Shown here in pieces: positions 1 to 8,881 of a stretch of DNA of 64,000 nt. The first letter of the stretch is position 1; each line of letters opens with the position of its first letter. The position numbers and the translations under genes are program-made. Under the pieces are notes generated by a model, which searched no databases, was not told where the DNA came from, and saw nothing but the letters and a program-made list of their open reading frames with translations. Source of the DNA: Pseudomonadota bacterium (GTDB lineage Bacteria > Pseudomonadota > Alphaproteobacteria > Rhizobiales > Rhizobiaceae); contig JAEXYH010000004.1 of assembly GCA_023451735.1 (NCBI GenBank), positions 38,041 through 102,040 on the forward strand. The letters are read 5' to 3'.

Positions 1-1648
1 GTTTGATTTCAAAGTCGAATTCGATTCTGTCGTAAAGCCTGAAGACGTCAAGATCACCGTCAACGGCCAGGATTATAAGGCAACGTTCGGCAAGGAAGTC
101 GAGTTCGTCGCCGAAGAAAAGAACAAGGACAAGGTTCTTGGTTCGGCAGTCATCCTGCGCGGCGTAACGCTCGCCGAGGCTGGCGACTACAAGGTTGAAG
201 TTGCCGCCGGCAGCGAAACCAAGGCCACCACCTGGACCGTTTACGGCACGCCGGAACAGGCCAAGGCCAAGAACGTCATTTTCCTGATCGCCGACGGTCT
301 GTCAGTTGCTCACCGCACCGCAGCCCGCATCATGTCCAAGGGCATGACCGAGGGCAAGGCCAATGGCCGCCTGAACATGGACGAGGTTCCGCCGGCAGCC
401 TTCATCGGCACTTCGGCCACCGACGCCGTCGCCACCGATAGCGCCAACACCATGTCGGCCTACATGACCGGTCACAAGACCGCCGTGAACGCCATTGGCG
501 TTTATGCCGACCGTACGCCTGCCTCGATGGACGACCCGAAGGTCGAAAACATCGCTGAAGCGCTGCGCCGCCAGACCAAGAAGTCGATCGGCATCATCTC
601 CACTGCCGAACTGCAGGACGCAACGCCGGCAGCCGTCGTCGCCCATACCCGCAAGCGCGGCGACAAGGCCGAAATCAACGGCATGCTGTTCGATGTAAAG
701 CCGGAAGTGGTTCTCGGCGGCGGTTCCGCGTACTTCCTGCCGCAGGCAACTGCCGGCTCGAAGCGCAAGGACGACAAGGATTACATCGCACTGTTCAAGG
801 AAGCCGGTTACACGCTGGCAACCAGCAAGACGGAACTCGCAACGGCTGCCGGCACCAACACCGGCAAGATCCTCGGCCTGTTCCACACCGGCAACATGGA
901 TACCACGCTTGATCGCGAGTTCCTGAAGAAGGGCACCGTCGGTAAATTCCCGGAACAGCCGGGCCTCGTCGAAATGACCAAGGTCGCGCTCGACAACCTG
1001 TCTAAGAACCCGGAAGGTTTCTTCCTGATGGTTGAAGCCGCCAACGTCGATAAGATGTCCCACCCGCTCGACTGGGATCGCGCCGTCATCGACACGATCG
1101 AATTCGACAAGGCCATCGGCGTTGCCCGCGAATTCGCTGCCAAGAACCCCGACACGCTGATCGTCGTCACCGGCGACCACACGCACGGCGTTTCCATCAT
1201 CGGCACCGTCGATGACGAAAAGCCGGGCACCGAGATGCGCGAAAAGGTCGGCACCTATGCCGAAGCCGGCTTCCCGAACTACGAAGACAAGGACGGCGAC
1301 GGTTATCCGGACAAGGTCGACGTGTCGCGTCGCCTGTTCCTCAACGCCAACAACGGCCCGGACCACTACGAAACCTTCCGCCCGAAGCTTGACGCTCCGT
1401 TCGTTCCGGCAATCCAGAACGAAAAGAAGGAATATGTCGCCAACGAAGCCTACAAGGATGTCCCCGGCGCGGTTCTCGTAACCGGCATCATCCCGAAGAG
1501 CGCGGATAGCGGCGTTCACGCCGTTGACGATATCGTCCTGCAGGCCGAGGGCCCCGGCGCCGAAGGTTTCCGTGGCTACATGGAACAGAGCGACGTCTAC
1601 AAGGCTCTCGCCGAAGCTTTCGCCCTTGGCGCAAAGCAGACCAACTAA
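1..1648 (+). CDS. phoA: Alkaline phosphatase, PhoA family (5' end cut by window edge)
   Basis: Hydrolyses phosphomonoesters to release inorganic phosphate, normally in the periplasm. The reading frame is open from base 2, so the start codon and signal peptide lie outside the window; the ATG at 332 is internal. The first ~75 visible residues look like an Ig-like beta domain preceding the catalytic domain. Catalytic landmarks are visible: metal-binding Asp in IADGLS, nucleophile Ser in ATDSANTMSAYMTG, VEAANVDKMSH, the metal pair in VTGDHTHG, and the late histidine in SGVHAVDD. A DKDGDGYPDKVD stretch resembles an EF-hand-like calcium loop. A stem-loop follows the stop codon. The family assignment is firm; substrate preference and phosphate regulation cannot be judged from here. 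Confidence 0.93.
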   Translation, partial: FDFKVEFDSVVKPEDVKITVNGQDYKATFGKEVEFVAEEKNKDKVLGSAVILRGVTLAEAGDYKVEVAAGSETKATTWTVYGTPEQAKAKNVIFLIADGLSVAHRTAARIMSKGMTEGKANGRLNMDEVPPAAFIGTSATDAVATDSANTMSAYMTGHKTAVNAIGVYADRTPASMDDPKVENIAEALRRQTKKSIGIISTAELQDATPAAVVAHTRKRGDKAEINGMLFDVKPEVVLGGGSAYFLPQATAGSKRKDDKDYIALFKEAGYTLATSKTELATAAGTNTGKILGLFHTGNMDTTLDREFLKKGTVGKFPEQPGLVEMTKVALDNLSKNPEGFFLMVEAANVDKMSHPLDWDRAVIDTIEFDKAIGVAREFAAKNPDTLIVVTGDHTHGVSIIGTVDDEKPGTEMREKVGTYAEAGFPNYEDKDGDGYPDKVDVSRRLFLNANNGPDHYETFRPKLDAPFVPAIQNEKKEYVANEAYKDVPGAVLVTGIIPKSADSGVHAVDDIVLQAEGPGAEGFRGYMEQSDVYKALAEAFALGAKQTN

Positions 1649-1664
1649 GACTTGAACGCATATG

Positions 1665-1689
1665 AGGGCACGCCACACCGGCGTGCCCT
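1665..1689 (+). terminator. Stem-loop after alkaline phosphatase gene
   Basis: A perfect 10-bp stem (1665-1674 with 1680-1689, AGGGCACGCC and its complement) with a 5-nt loop begins 17 bases after the phosphatase stop codon. There is no long T-run behind it, so it could be a weak intrinsic terminator or a 3'-end stabilising hairpin. Confidence 0.6.
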
Positions 1690-1791
1690 TACCCTGTTTC
1701 GGGAGCAATTGATCTCGGTTTCCCACCGATCTTGCGTTGTCCGCCTTTCGGCGTGACGATGAGCGAATGTTTAAAAGGAAGGAGAAGGGTC

Positions 1792-2268
1792 ATGAAGAAG
1801 CTTCATCCGGCCCGTTTCAATCGCCGCCAGGCGCTCACCATAACACTCGGCCTCATGTCCGGCCTGCCCCTGTTGGCGACTGCCCGCCGCGCCGAAGCCA
1901 ATAGCGACATCACCTTCGACGAGCTTTACGGCAAGGTCAGCGTTCTCGGGCTGGAATTCTCGGACAAGGTCAAGCAACTGAACGGCAAGGATGTCGCCAT
2001 GCGCGGCTTCATGGCGCCGCCGCTGAAGGCCGAAGCGCAGTTCTTCGTGCTGACCGAAATTCCGATGTCGATCTGCCCTTTCTGCTCGACGGACAGCGAC
2101 TGGCCAGACAATATCGTCGTCGTCTATCTCGACGAGAAGCAGACCTTCACCCAGCCCAGCCAGACGATCGAAGTGCGCGGCAAGCTGGAAATGGGCTCGT
2201 GGACGGATTCAGAGACCGGCTTTGTCAGCCTGCTGCGCATCCGCCAGGCAGAGTACGCAACGGTTTAA
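1792..2268 (+). CDS. Tat-exported small protein, DUF3299-like, linked to ABC transporter
   Basis: 158-residue protein beginning MKKLHPARFNRRQALT with a twin-arginine type leader (RRQALTITLGLMSGLPLLATARRAEA), so it is expected in the periplasm. The mature part carries an OB-like beta domain with MRGFMAPPL and a CPFC pair (ICPFCSTDSDWPDN), features I associate with DUF3299. The start at 1792 is chosen because AAGGAAGGAGAAGGG lies just upstream; an in-frame ATG at 1750 and the upstream start at 1732 have no such site. The ATPase gene begins 5 bases after the stop, so it belongs to the same operon. A DUF3299 protein beside a LolD/FtsX-type ABC pair recalls the zinc-regulated zrg genes of Vibrio as I remember them; that link is inference. 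Confidence 0.75.
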   Translation: MKKLHPARFNRRQALTITLGLMSGLPLLATARRAEANSDITFDELYGKVSVLGLEFSDKVKQLNGKDVAMRGFMAPPLKAEAQFFVLTEIPMSICPFCSTDSDWPDNIVVVYLDEKQTFTQPSQTIEVRGKLEMGSWTDSETGFVSLLRIRQAEYATV

Positions 2269-2272
2269 AAAC

Positions 2273-2962
2273 ATGCTTCCGCTGAAAATCGAAAATCTTG
2301 CCGTCTCCTTTCCCGGTCTGGCAACACCGGTGCTCGCCATCGACAACCTCGAAATCGCGGCCGGAAGCCATGTGGCTTTGACGGGGGGCTCGGGCTCGGG
2401 CAAGAGCACGCTCATCAACATCATTGCCGGGCTGGAGCGGGTGCGAAGCGGTCGCGTTCTCTGGGAAGCTGATAACATCGCGGACTTTTCCGAAGGCCGG
2501 AGAGACCGCTGGCGAGCCGCCAATATCGGCCTTGTCATGCAGGATTTTCATCTGTTTCCGGGCATTTCGGCGCTGGACAATATTCTCCTTCCCGCCCGGC
2601 TTTCCCGTATCGCCAATGCCGATCTCGTCCAGCGCGCCCGGACGCTGCTGTCGACGGTCGGCCTGAAGCGCCCGGAGCAGCATGTCGAAACCATGTCGCG
2701 CGGCGAGATGCAGCGCGTCGCGATCGCCCGCGCGCTCCTGCGCCAGCCCGGCGTCATTATCGCCGATGAGCCGACGGCGAGCCTCGATCTCGAAAGCGGC
2801 GAAGCGGTCGGTGACCTTCTTCTTTCTGTCGCGGCGGATGCGGGCAGCACGCTGATCGTCGCCACCCATGACCCTCGCCTCATCGAACGGCTCGACCGCC
2901 GTCTGTCGCTGAGAAGCGGTCGGATCAGCGGTGATACGGGCACCAAGGACATCGCGGCATGA
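2273..2962 (+). CDS. LolD/MacB-like ABC transporter ATP-binding protein
   Basis: 229-residue cytoplasmic ATPase that powers the adjacent FtsX-type permease. Visible motifs: Walker A GGSGSGKST (about residues 37-45), Q-loop VMQDF, a variant signature MSRGEMQR (the usual LSGGQ replaced), Walker B VIIADEPTASLD and H-loop ATHD. Size and the VMQDFHLFPGISALDN region match the LolD/MacB/FtsE class used for extrusion or mechanotransmission rather than classical import. The start MLPLKIEN at 2273 lies 5 bases after the preceding stop. The end overlaps the permease start by 4 bases (ATGA), showing translational coupling. Substrate is unknown; the neighbours suggest a metal-related role. Confidence 0.88.
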   Translation: MLPLKIENLAVSFPGLATPVLAIDNLEIAAGSHVALTGGSGSGKSTLINIIAGLERVRSGRVLWEADNIADFSEGRRDRWRAANIGLVMQDFHLFPGISALDNILLPARLSRIANADLVQRARTLLSTVGLKRPEQHVETMSRGEMQRVAIARALLRQPGVIIADEPTASLDLESGEAVGDLLLSVAADAGSTLIVATHDPRLIERLDRRLSLRSGRISGDTGTKDIAA

Positions 2963-4383
2963 TCGGCTTCATTCTCGCAGATCTGCGCCGTCTCTGGCTC
3001 GGCGGTGCCGTCGTGGTGCTTCTGGTGGCGCTCGCAACCGCACTCGGCGTGGCGGTCACGCTGCAGGAACGTTCGCTACGTCTTGGCAGTGCCCGCGCCG
3101 CAGACAAGTTCGATCTGGTTGTCGGTGCCGCCGGCAGCGAGACACAGCTCGTCCTCTCCTCCATCTTCCTGCAGGCCGCCCCCCTGCCTCTGGTCGATGG
3201 TTCTGTCTTGACCAAGCTTTCCGCCGATCCGCGCGTCGATTGGGCAGCCCCGGTTGGCTTCGGCGACAGCTTTGCCGGTTATCCAATCATCGGCACCACC
3301 ACAAAACTGGTCGCCAACACCACGACAGGCTTTGCCGAAGGCAAGATGTTCGCGCTGGAGGGCGAAGCGGTTCTCGGTGCTGCCGTCAACCTGCCGCTCG
3401 GCGCGGAGATCAAGCCGATGCATGGCACGGCCGAAACGGGCGGCCACACCCATGCCGGCCCTGCCTACAAGGTCACCGGCAAGCTGCAGCCGACCGGCAC
3501 GCCCTGGGACCGCGCCATTCTGGTTCCGATCCAGGCCGTCTGGCATGTCCATGGTCTCGGCGAGGAGCATGGACATAACGATGGTGACGAGGTTACGTAT
3601 GACGGTGAGCATCATGACGGAGATGAGCACGACCACGCCCATGAAAGCGAAGAACATCATCATGCCGACGAAACCCATGTCGAGAGCGAGGCGGCGGCAC
3701 ACGCCACGCCTGTAACCGAGACGCCTTCCCCGCAGCCTCCTCGGCCCGCCTTTGCCCTTGGAGCCGCTTCCTCCGCTCATATCGAAGAAGACCACCACGG
3801 CAGTATCGATCCAGACGCGCCGATCGTTGAAAACTTCGGCGCTTCCACACCCGGCCTGCCCGCCATTCTCGTCAAGCCTAAAACGATTGCCGATGCCTAT
3901 CGGCTGAGGCAGGAATATCGCACCGGCAGCACGCTTGGTGTCTTCCCCGGCGAGGTACTCACCCGACTGTATGCCACGCTGGGTGACGCCAAGATGGTGC
4001 TGAGCGCGGTTGCTGCCGGCTCTCAGGGGCTTGTTGCGGCCGCACTCGTGCTGGTTACGGTCATCCATGTCGGTCAGAGGCGGCGCCAGATTGGCGCGCT
4101 GCGAGCCTTCGGTGCTCCGCGTGTTTCCGTATTCACCATCGTCTGGCTGGAACTTTTCCTGCTCGTCGCGCTCGGCATCGGCATCGGCTTCCTGCTCGGC
4201 CTTGGAGCCGCCCAGATCGGCGCACAGCTCTTTACGGCCAAGAGCGGCGTCATCCTTCCTGTCGGTTTTACGCGCGAAGACATGCGTCTGGCACTAGTCT
4301 TCCTCGGCTTTGCCGCCCTCCTTGCGGCCGTACCGGCACTCCTAGCCTACCGTCAGTCACCGGCAACCGCCCTGCGCGCCTGA
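2959..4383 (+). CDS. FtsX/MacB-like ABC permease with histidine-rich periplasmic loop
   Basis: 474-residue inner-membrane protein. An N-terminal hydrophobic segment (about residues 13-32) is followed by a large soluble MacB-like periplasmic domain and three C-terminal membrane segments (about 350-470), the FtsX topology. Inside the periplasmic part, roughly residues 195-252 are extraordinarily rich in His, Asp and Glu, with about 14 histidines in runs such as EHHDGDEHDHAHESEEHHH; a smaller HGTAETGGHTHAG patch precedes it. Such loops commonly bind Zn2+ or other transition metals. The gene is the last of a three-gene operon with the Tat-exported protein and the ATPase. It may move a metal, a metal chelate or a metal-dependent envelope component; direction is not evident. 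Confidence 0.85.
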   Translation: MIGFILADLRRLWLGGAVVVLLVALATALGVAVTLQERSLRLGSARAADKFDLVVGAAGSETQLVLSSIFLQAAPLPLVDGSVLTKLSADPRVDWAAPVGFGDSFAGYPIIGTTTKLVANTTTGFAEGKMFALEGEAVLGAAVNLPLGAEIKPMHGTAETGGHTHAGPAYKVTGKLQPTGTPWDRAILVPIQAVWHVHGLGEEHGHNDGDEVTYDGEHHDGDEHDHAHESEEHHHADETHVESEAAAHATPVTETPSPQPPRPAFALGAASSAHIEEDHHGSIDPDAPIVENFGASTPGLPAILVKPKTIADAYRLRQEYRTGSTLGVFPGEVLTRLYATLGDAKMVLSAVAAGSQGLVAAALVLVTVIHVGQRRRQIGALRAFGAPRVSVFTIVWLELFLLVALGIGIGFLLGLGAAQIGAQLFTAKSGVILPVGFTREDMRLALVFLGFAALLAAVPALLAYRQSPATALRA

Positions 4384-4405
4384 TCGGCGCGCAGGTAGCC
4401 GGCTC

Positions 4406-5404
4406 TCAAAGCCGTTTGCCGGCTTCGTCGAAACGATGCGTCATTTCGGGCGTATAGGAAAGCCAGACAGTTTCTCCTGACGCATAGACAGCGTCGCCAA
4501 CCGCACGGGCGATGACGATGCCGACGCCTTCGACTGCAACATGCAGGAACGTGTCGCTGCCCAGTCGTTCGGAAAACTGCACGGCACCCGAAAGAAGCCC
4601 GCCTTTCCGATCGACCTCCAGATGCTCCGGCCTGACGCCAAGCGTATGCGCGCCGGCGGCTGCTGCCAGAGGTCCGGTGAAGAAGTTCATCTTCGGCGAA
4701 CCGATAAAGCCGGCGACGAACAGGGTCTGCGGCTCGTTATAAAGATCGATCGGTGCGCCGACCTGCTCGATCAAGCCCTTGTTGAGCACGACGATCTGGT
4801 CGGCGAGTGTCATCGCCTCCACCTGGTCATGCGTCACATAGATCATCGTCGCACCGAGACGCTTGTGCAGTTGCGCCAACTCCACCCGCATCTGCGTGCG
4901 CAATGCCGCATCGAGGTTGGATAACGGTTCGTCGAAGAGGAAGACCTTTGGCTGGCGTACGATGGCGCGGCCAATCGCAACACGCTGCCGCTGGCCGCCG
5001 GAAAGCTCCGCCGGCTTGCGTTTCAGGAGCGGCGTCAGTTGCAGCACATCGGCGGCGGCTTCAACCTTCGCCTTGATCTCCGCCTTCGGCACCTTCGCCA
5101 TCTTCAGTGCAAAGCCGATATTCTCTCCCACATCCATATGCGGATAAAGCGCATAGGACTGAAAGACCATGGCGATGCCGCGTTCCGTCGGACGTTCCTC
5201 GGTCACATCACGCGCATCGATGAAGATCTTTCCGTCGGTCGCATCTTCCAGTCCTGCCGTAAGGCGCAGCAAGGTAGACTTTCCGCAGCCCGACGGGCCA
5301 ACAAAGACGGTGAAGGATCCGTCCGGAATATGCAGCGAGGCATCGGGAATGACGGTGACCGACCCGAAGTCTTTCTTGATATTTCGATATTCGACAACGG
5401 CCAT
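4406..5404 (-). CDS. CUT1 sugar ABC transporter ATPase (UgpC/MsmK-like)
   Basis: 332-residue ATPase energising carbohydrate uptake. Motifs in order: Walker A VGPSGCGKST (about residue 35-44), Q-loop VFQSYALYPHM, signature LSGGQRQR, Walker B VFLFDEPLSNLD, H-loop VTHD, then a C-terminal TOBE-type regulatory domain. The start MAVVEYRN at 5404 gives the canonical N-terminus; a longer upstream reading would enter the neighbouring gene. It is the last gene of a five-gene leftward operon (binding protein, two permeases, beta-xylosidase, ATPase) and lies 4 bases after the xylosidase stop. Context points to xylo-oligosaccharides or xylosides as cargo. Confidence 0.92.
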   Translation of the reverse strand: MAVVEYRNIKKDFGSVTVIPDASLHIPDGSFTVFVGPSGCGKSTLLRLTAGLEDATDGKIFIDARDVTEERPTERGIAMVFQSYALYPHMDVGENIGFALKMAKVPKAEIKAKVEAAADVLQLTPLLKRKPAELSGGQRQRVAIGRAIVRQPKVFLFDEPLSNLDAALRTQMRVELAQLHKRLGATMIYVTHDQVEAMTLADQIVVLNKGLIEQVGAPIDLYNEPQTLFVAGFIGSPKMNFFTGPLAAAAGAHTLGVRPEHLEVDRKGGLLSGAVQFSERLGSDTFLHVAVEGVGIVIARAVGDAVYASGETVWLSYTPEMTHRFDEAGKRL

Positions 5405-5408
5405 CGGA

Positions 5409-7046
5409 TCATTCCTTGGGAAGGTTCTTGTAGGTGAAATGCGAAAAATCGGCCGGCATTGCCAGACCGCCCAGGTCATGGGCCGCCATGCCGACAAAAG
5501 CGCCGGTGAAATTGCCGATGCCGACGAAGGAGCCGGTGATCTTGCTCTGCTCCCCTTCGCCGCTTTCGTCGGACAGGACGGAATTGTCGAGAACCGGCCC
5601 GATCCGCGTCCAGGCGCCATCCTTCATATAGAAGAAGCGCAGGGCCGCACCGCGCACCTCGACCCGCAGGCGAACCGGGCCATCAGGTATCGACACCGAA
5701 TTATCGAGGCCGAGCATGGTCATGCCGTTCGGCCACTGGCCGTTACAGTAGAAGATCTGTAGCGAACGCCCGGCCTTCTCATCCTGGCTGACGCAGAGAT
5801 AGTGGTAGGCGAAACGATTGTAGTAGGCGATCAGTCCGGCCATCTGCAGATGCGAGGTCGGATCGCAGTCGACTTCCGTTTCGGCATCGTAATCGAAATC
5901 GGTCTGGCGTCGTGCGACAAGCGACTGTTCGAACCACGAGCCGACCGACTCGCGTCCGAAAAGGCGCAAGTGGCCGGGTCGTTCCGTCAGCGAGAATAGC
6001 CGTTCGGGATAAGGTGACCGCAGCCACTGGAAGGCCAGCGGCAGTCCTTTGTCCGGGTTGAACTCGTAGCGCTCCGGTTCCGCCGGGAACGGATGCGCAG
6101 GCAGGTTCGGGGCAGGAACCTCGTCCTGCGGTACGAATTTTTCGCCTTCCAAACGCAGCCAGCCGTCATCGCCCCACACGCATTTCTGGATGGATGTCTC
6201 GCGGCCCAGAACCGAGCGGTAGAGGCCGGGCAGCGGTCGGCTGCACAGATGCACCATGTAGGTGCCGCCATCCGGCGTCTCGACGAAATCGCCGTGCCCG
6301 CCACGCTGCAGTGTGGCATCCGGGTGGAAGCGCGAGGTGATCACATGGGTGTCGGGATGTAGCTCATAGGGGCCGGTCAGATTGCGCGAGCGCGCCATCG
6401 TGACGGCATGGCTGTAGCCCGTACCGCCTTCGGCAACGATGAGATAATACCAGCCGTCGCGCTTGTAGAGATGCGGCCCCTCGGAAAGGCCGAGCGACGA
6501 TCCCTTGAAGATGTTGGAGATCGGCCCGGCCAGCTTTTCCTCTATCGGATCATATTCCTGCAGCACGATGCCGCCGAAGCGGGACGGGCGTCCGCGGTGA
6601 TCCCAGAGCAGGTTCACATGGTATTTGCGGCCATCTTCGTCATGGAAGAGCGACGGGTCGAAGCCGGAGGAGTTCATATAGACCGGATCGGACCACGGAC
6701 CTTCGATCGACGGTGCGGTGACCATGTAGTTATGAGCGTCCTTGAACGAGCCGCTCTTACGCTTCACGTCCGTGTAAACAAGCCAGAACAGGCCATCCGA
6801 ATAAGTCAGGCATGGCGCCCAGATACCGCAACTGTCGGGATCGCCGCGCATATCAAGCTGCGAGGCACGGTTGAGTGGACGGGTGACGAGACGCCAGTTC
6901 ACCAGATCGCGCGAATGGTGGATCTGCACGCCGGGATACCATTCGAAAGTCGAGACGGCGATGTAATAGTCGTCGCCGACACGGCAGATCGAAGGGTCGG
7001 CATTAAAGCCCGGCAGGATCGGATTGCGGATCATTGTCTCTGTCAT
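5409..7046 (-). CDS. xynB: Glycoside hydrolase family 43 beta-xylosidase
   Basis: 545-residue enzyme expected to release xylose (or arabinose) from xylo-oligosaccharides. No signal peptide is visible, so it acts in the cytoplasm on imported oligosaccharides. The N-terminal five-bladed propeller shows the catalytic base Asp17 in NPILPGFNADPS, the pKa-modulating Asp in SSGFDPSLFHDEDG, and the acid Glu in LSEGPHLYKRDGWYYL. The C-terminal ~200 residues form a beta-sandwich typical of XynB-type GH43 enzymes, and the length fits. The gene sits between the permease and ATPase genes of the CUT1 operon, close to a XylR regulator and xylFGH, which together define a xylan-derived sugar pathway. Confidence 0.9.
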   Translation of the reverse strand: MTETMIRNPILPGFNADPSICRVGDDYYIAVSTFEWYPGVQIHHSRDLVNWRLVTRPLNRASQLDMRGDPDSCGIWAPCLTYSDGLFWLVYTDVKRKSGSFKDAHNYMVTAPSIEGPWSDPVYMNSSGFDPSLFHDEDGRKYHVNLLWDHRGRPSRFGGIVLQEYDPIEEKLAGPISNIFKGSSLGLSEGPHLYKRDGWYYLIVAEGGTGYSHAVTMARSRNLTGPYELHPDTHVITSRFHPDATLQRGGHGDFVETPDGGTYMVHLCSRPLPGLYRSVLGRETSIQKCVWGDDGWLRLEGEKFVPQDEVPAPNLPAHPFPAEPERYEFNPDKGLPLAFQWLRSPYPERLFSLTERPGHLRLFGRESVGSWFEQSLVARRQTDFDYDAETEVDCDPTSHLQMAGLIAYYNRFAYHYLCVSQDEKAGRSLQIFYCNGQWPNGMTMLGLDNSVSIPDGPVRLRVEVRGAALRFFYMKDGAWTRIGPVLDNSVLSDESGEGEQSKITGSFVGIGNFTGAFVGMAAHDLGGLAMPADFSHFTYKNLPKE

Positions 7047-7049
7047 GAG

Positions 7050-7880
7050 TTAGCCTTTCACGGAGCCGCGGGTGAGACCGGCCACGATGTATTTCTGGGT
7101 GAAGGTGAAGAAGATCAGCGCCGGCAGGATGGTTAGCGACACGAAGGCGAGAATACGGTTCCACTCGACCATGAATTCGCCGCGGTAGCGCATGATGCCA
7201 AGCGGCCAGGTGTAGCCCGCGCTGTCGTTGATCACGACCAGAGGCAGGAGATAGTTGTTCCAGCTCTGGACGAAGACGAAGGTGCCGACAGTGGCAAGGA
7301 TCGGCGTCGACAGCGGCAGGGTGAAGCGGAAGAAGAAACCGATATAGCCGCAGCCATCCACATAGGCGGCCTCGAACAGTTCTTTCGGCAATTGCTGGAA
7401 GAAGCTGCGCAGAAGCACGATTGCAAAGGCCATGGAGAAGGCCGTCTGGGGAAGGATCACGCCGAGCGGATTGTCCAGCAGCCCGAAATCGCGGATTTGC
7501 AGGAACAGCGGCACGATCGCCGTTGCAAACGGGAACATCAGCCCGAGCAACAGATAGGCCTGTATATATTTCGAGCCGAAAAAGCGGATCTGCGCGAAGA
7601 TATAGGCCGCCATCGAGGCCAGCATCAGGGTGAGGAACACCGCCGAGAACGAGATGATCAGCGAGTTCTGGATATACCCCCAGAACACCGGACCGCCGAG
7701 GATTTCGGTATAGGTCTCGACGCGCCAGACGGGCGGCAGGCCGAAGGGCGAAGCCCGCAATTCACCGACGGATTTAAAACCGCCGAGAAAGGTTGCGATA
7801 AGCGGCACTATGACCAGCGCTGCCACGATAGACAACACAGCTGCGCGGACAAGCGCGAGGAAGAAGCCGGGGCGGTTCAT
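7050..7880 (-). CDS. Sugar ABC transporter permease, MalG-type (CUT1)
   Basis: 276-residue inner-membrane permease with about six hydrophobic segments. The MalG-like EAA loop is visible as ELFEAAYVDGCGYIGFFFRFTLPLSTP (quoted in part by its key residues E-A-A-x3-G). It forms a heterodimeric channel with the product of the upstream gene, whose stop overlaps this start by 4 bases. The carboxyl end QKYIVAGLTRGSVKG is characteristic of CUT1 MalG-family proteins. It is co-transcribed with the binding protein, GH43 xylosidase and ATPase. Confidence 0.92.
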   Translation of the reverse strand: MNRPGFFLALVRAAVLSIVAALVIVPLIATFLGGFKSVGELRASPFGLPPVWRVETYTEILGGPVFWGYIQNSLIISFSAVFLTLMLASMAAYIFAQIRFFGSKYIQAYLLLGLMFPFATAIVPLFLQIRDFGLLDNPLGVILPQTAFSMAFAIVLLRSFFQQLPKELFEAAYVDGCGYIGFFFRFTLPLSTPILATVGTFVFVQSWNNYLLPLVVINDSAGYTWPLGIMRYRGEFMVEWNRILAFVSLTILPALIFFTFTQKYIVAGLTRGSVKG

Positions 7881-8809
7881 AGCGCGCCTCCTTTACCCAT
7901 GGCGAGGCGCCGATAACTGAAGGCGGTCACCATGCAGAGAATGAACAGGACGACACCGACGGCTGCACCATAACCGACATTCAGCTGCGCAAGTCCATAG
8001 GTGTAGAGGTAGCTGACGATCGAATGGGTGGAATTCGACGGACCACCGTTTGTGAGCGGGATGATGATGTCAAAGACCTGCAGCGCACCGACGATCGCAA
8101 AGAATGCGGAAAGCTTGATCGCGTGCATAATCAGCGGCAGCTTGACGTAAAAGACTTTCTGCCAACGGCCCGCGCCGTCGATTTCGGCAGCTTCGAGCAG
8201 ATCTTCAGGCACAGCCTGAAGTGCCGCGATGAAGATCATCATGTGGTAGCCGAAATATTTCCACACCACGACGGTGATGATGGCCAGGAAGGCGAATTGC
8301 CGGTCGGCGAGGATGTAGAACGGGTCGATGCCCAATGCGGCGGCGATCTGGCCCGAAACCCCGAAATCGCCGTCGAAGATAAAACTCCAGATCACGCCGG
8401 AGGCGATTTCGGCGAGGATATAGGGTGCAAAGAAGATCAACCGGAAAGCCGTGTTGGCCGAGGTCTTCTTGTAGATGAGAAGGGCCAGCGTCAGCGCCAG
8501 CGGAATCTGGATGAACAGCGACGCGAGAATGAGTTTCACCGAGTTCCACAGCGACTGATGAAAGACGGAGTGGTTGGCAAGCCGCTGATAGTTCTGGGTG
8601 CCGACGAAATTGTCGATCGCGCCGTAACCGCTCCACTTAAAGAAACTCAGATTGGCAGCGTTGAATATCGGCCAGATGACGAAAAGGGTAAACAGCACCA
8701 AGGCCGGCGGCAGGAACAGAAGGAGGGCGGTAAGCTTCCCCTGCTTGTGCATGCGCGCAATGCGCGCCGCCGGGCTCAGCATCGGGCGTGAGCCGGTCAT
8801 GGTCGTCAT
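7877..8809 (-). CDS. Sugar ABC transporter permease, MalF-type (CUT1)
   Basis: 310-residue inner-membrane permease, the partner of the MalG-type protein. About six hydrophobic segments follow a short cytoplasmic N-terminus (MTTMTGSRPMLSPAARIARMHKQ in part). The EAA loop appears as LLEAAEIDGAGRWQKVFYVKLPL. The gene follows the binding-protein gene, from which it is separated by a 72-base gap containing a perfect hairpin. CUT1 membership fits import of an oligosaccharide. Confidence 0.92.
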   Translation of the reverse strand: MTTMTGSRPMLSPAARIARMHKQGKLTALLLFLPPALVLFTLFVIWPIFNAANLSFFKWSGYGAIDNFVGTQNYQRLANHSVFHQSLWNSVKLILASLFIQIPLALTLALLIYKKTSANTAFRLIFFAPYILAEIASGVIWSFIFDGDFGVSGQIAAALGIDPFYILADRQFAFLAIITVVVWKYFGYHMMIFIAALQAVPEDLLEAAEIDGAGRWQKVFYVKLPLIMHAIKLSAFFAIVGALQVFDIIIPLTNGGPSNSTHSIVSYLYTYGLAQLNVGYGAAVGVVLFILCMVTAFSYRRLAMGKGGAL

Positions 8810-8840
8810 GTCATTCCTCGATATGTCCGGTGTTGCGTGA

Positions 8841-8865
8841 GGCGTGGCGAACTCATCGCCACGCC
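8841..8865 (-). other. Intercistronic hairpin after sugar-binding-protein gene
   Basis: A perfect 10-bp inverted repeat (8841-8850 with 8856-8865, GGCGTGGCGA) with a 5-nt loop lies between the binding-protein stop (8882) and the permease start (8809). There is no T-run. It probably protects the 3' end of the binding-protein message or partly attenuates read-through. Confidence 0.65.
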
Positions 8866-8881
8866 CACATCATGCGAGGGT

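Noticed and set aside
302..1726. 474-residue open frame on the minus strand opposite the alkaline phosphatase gene
   Set aside because: It exactly shadows a gene with all PhoA catalytic motifs. Long antisense frames are common in GC-rich DNA with C/G at third positions, and its product shows no recognisable domain.
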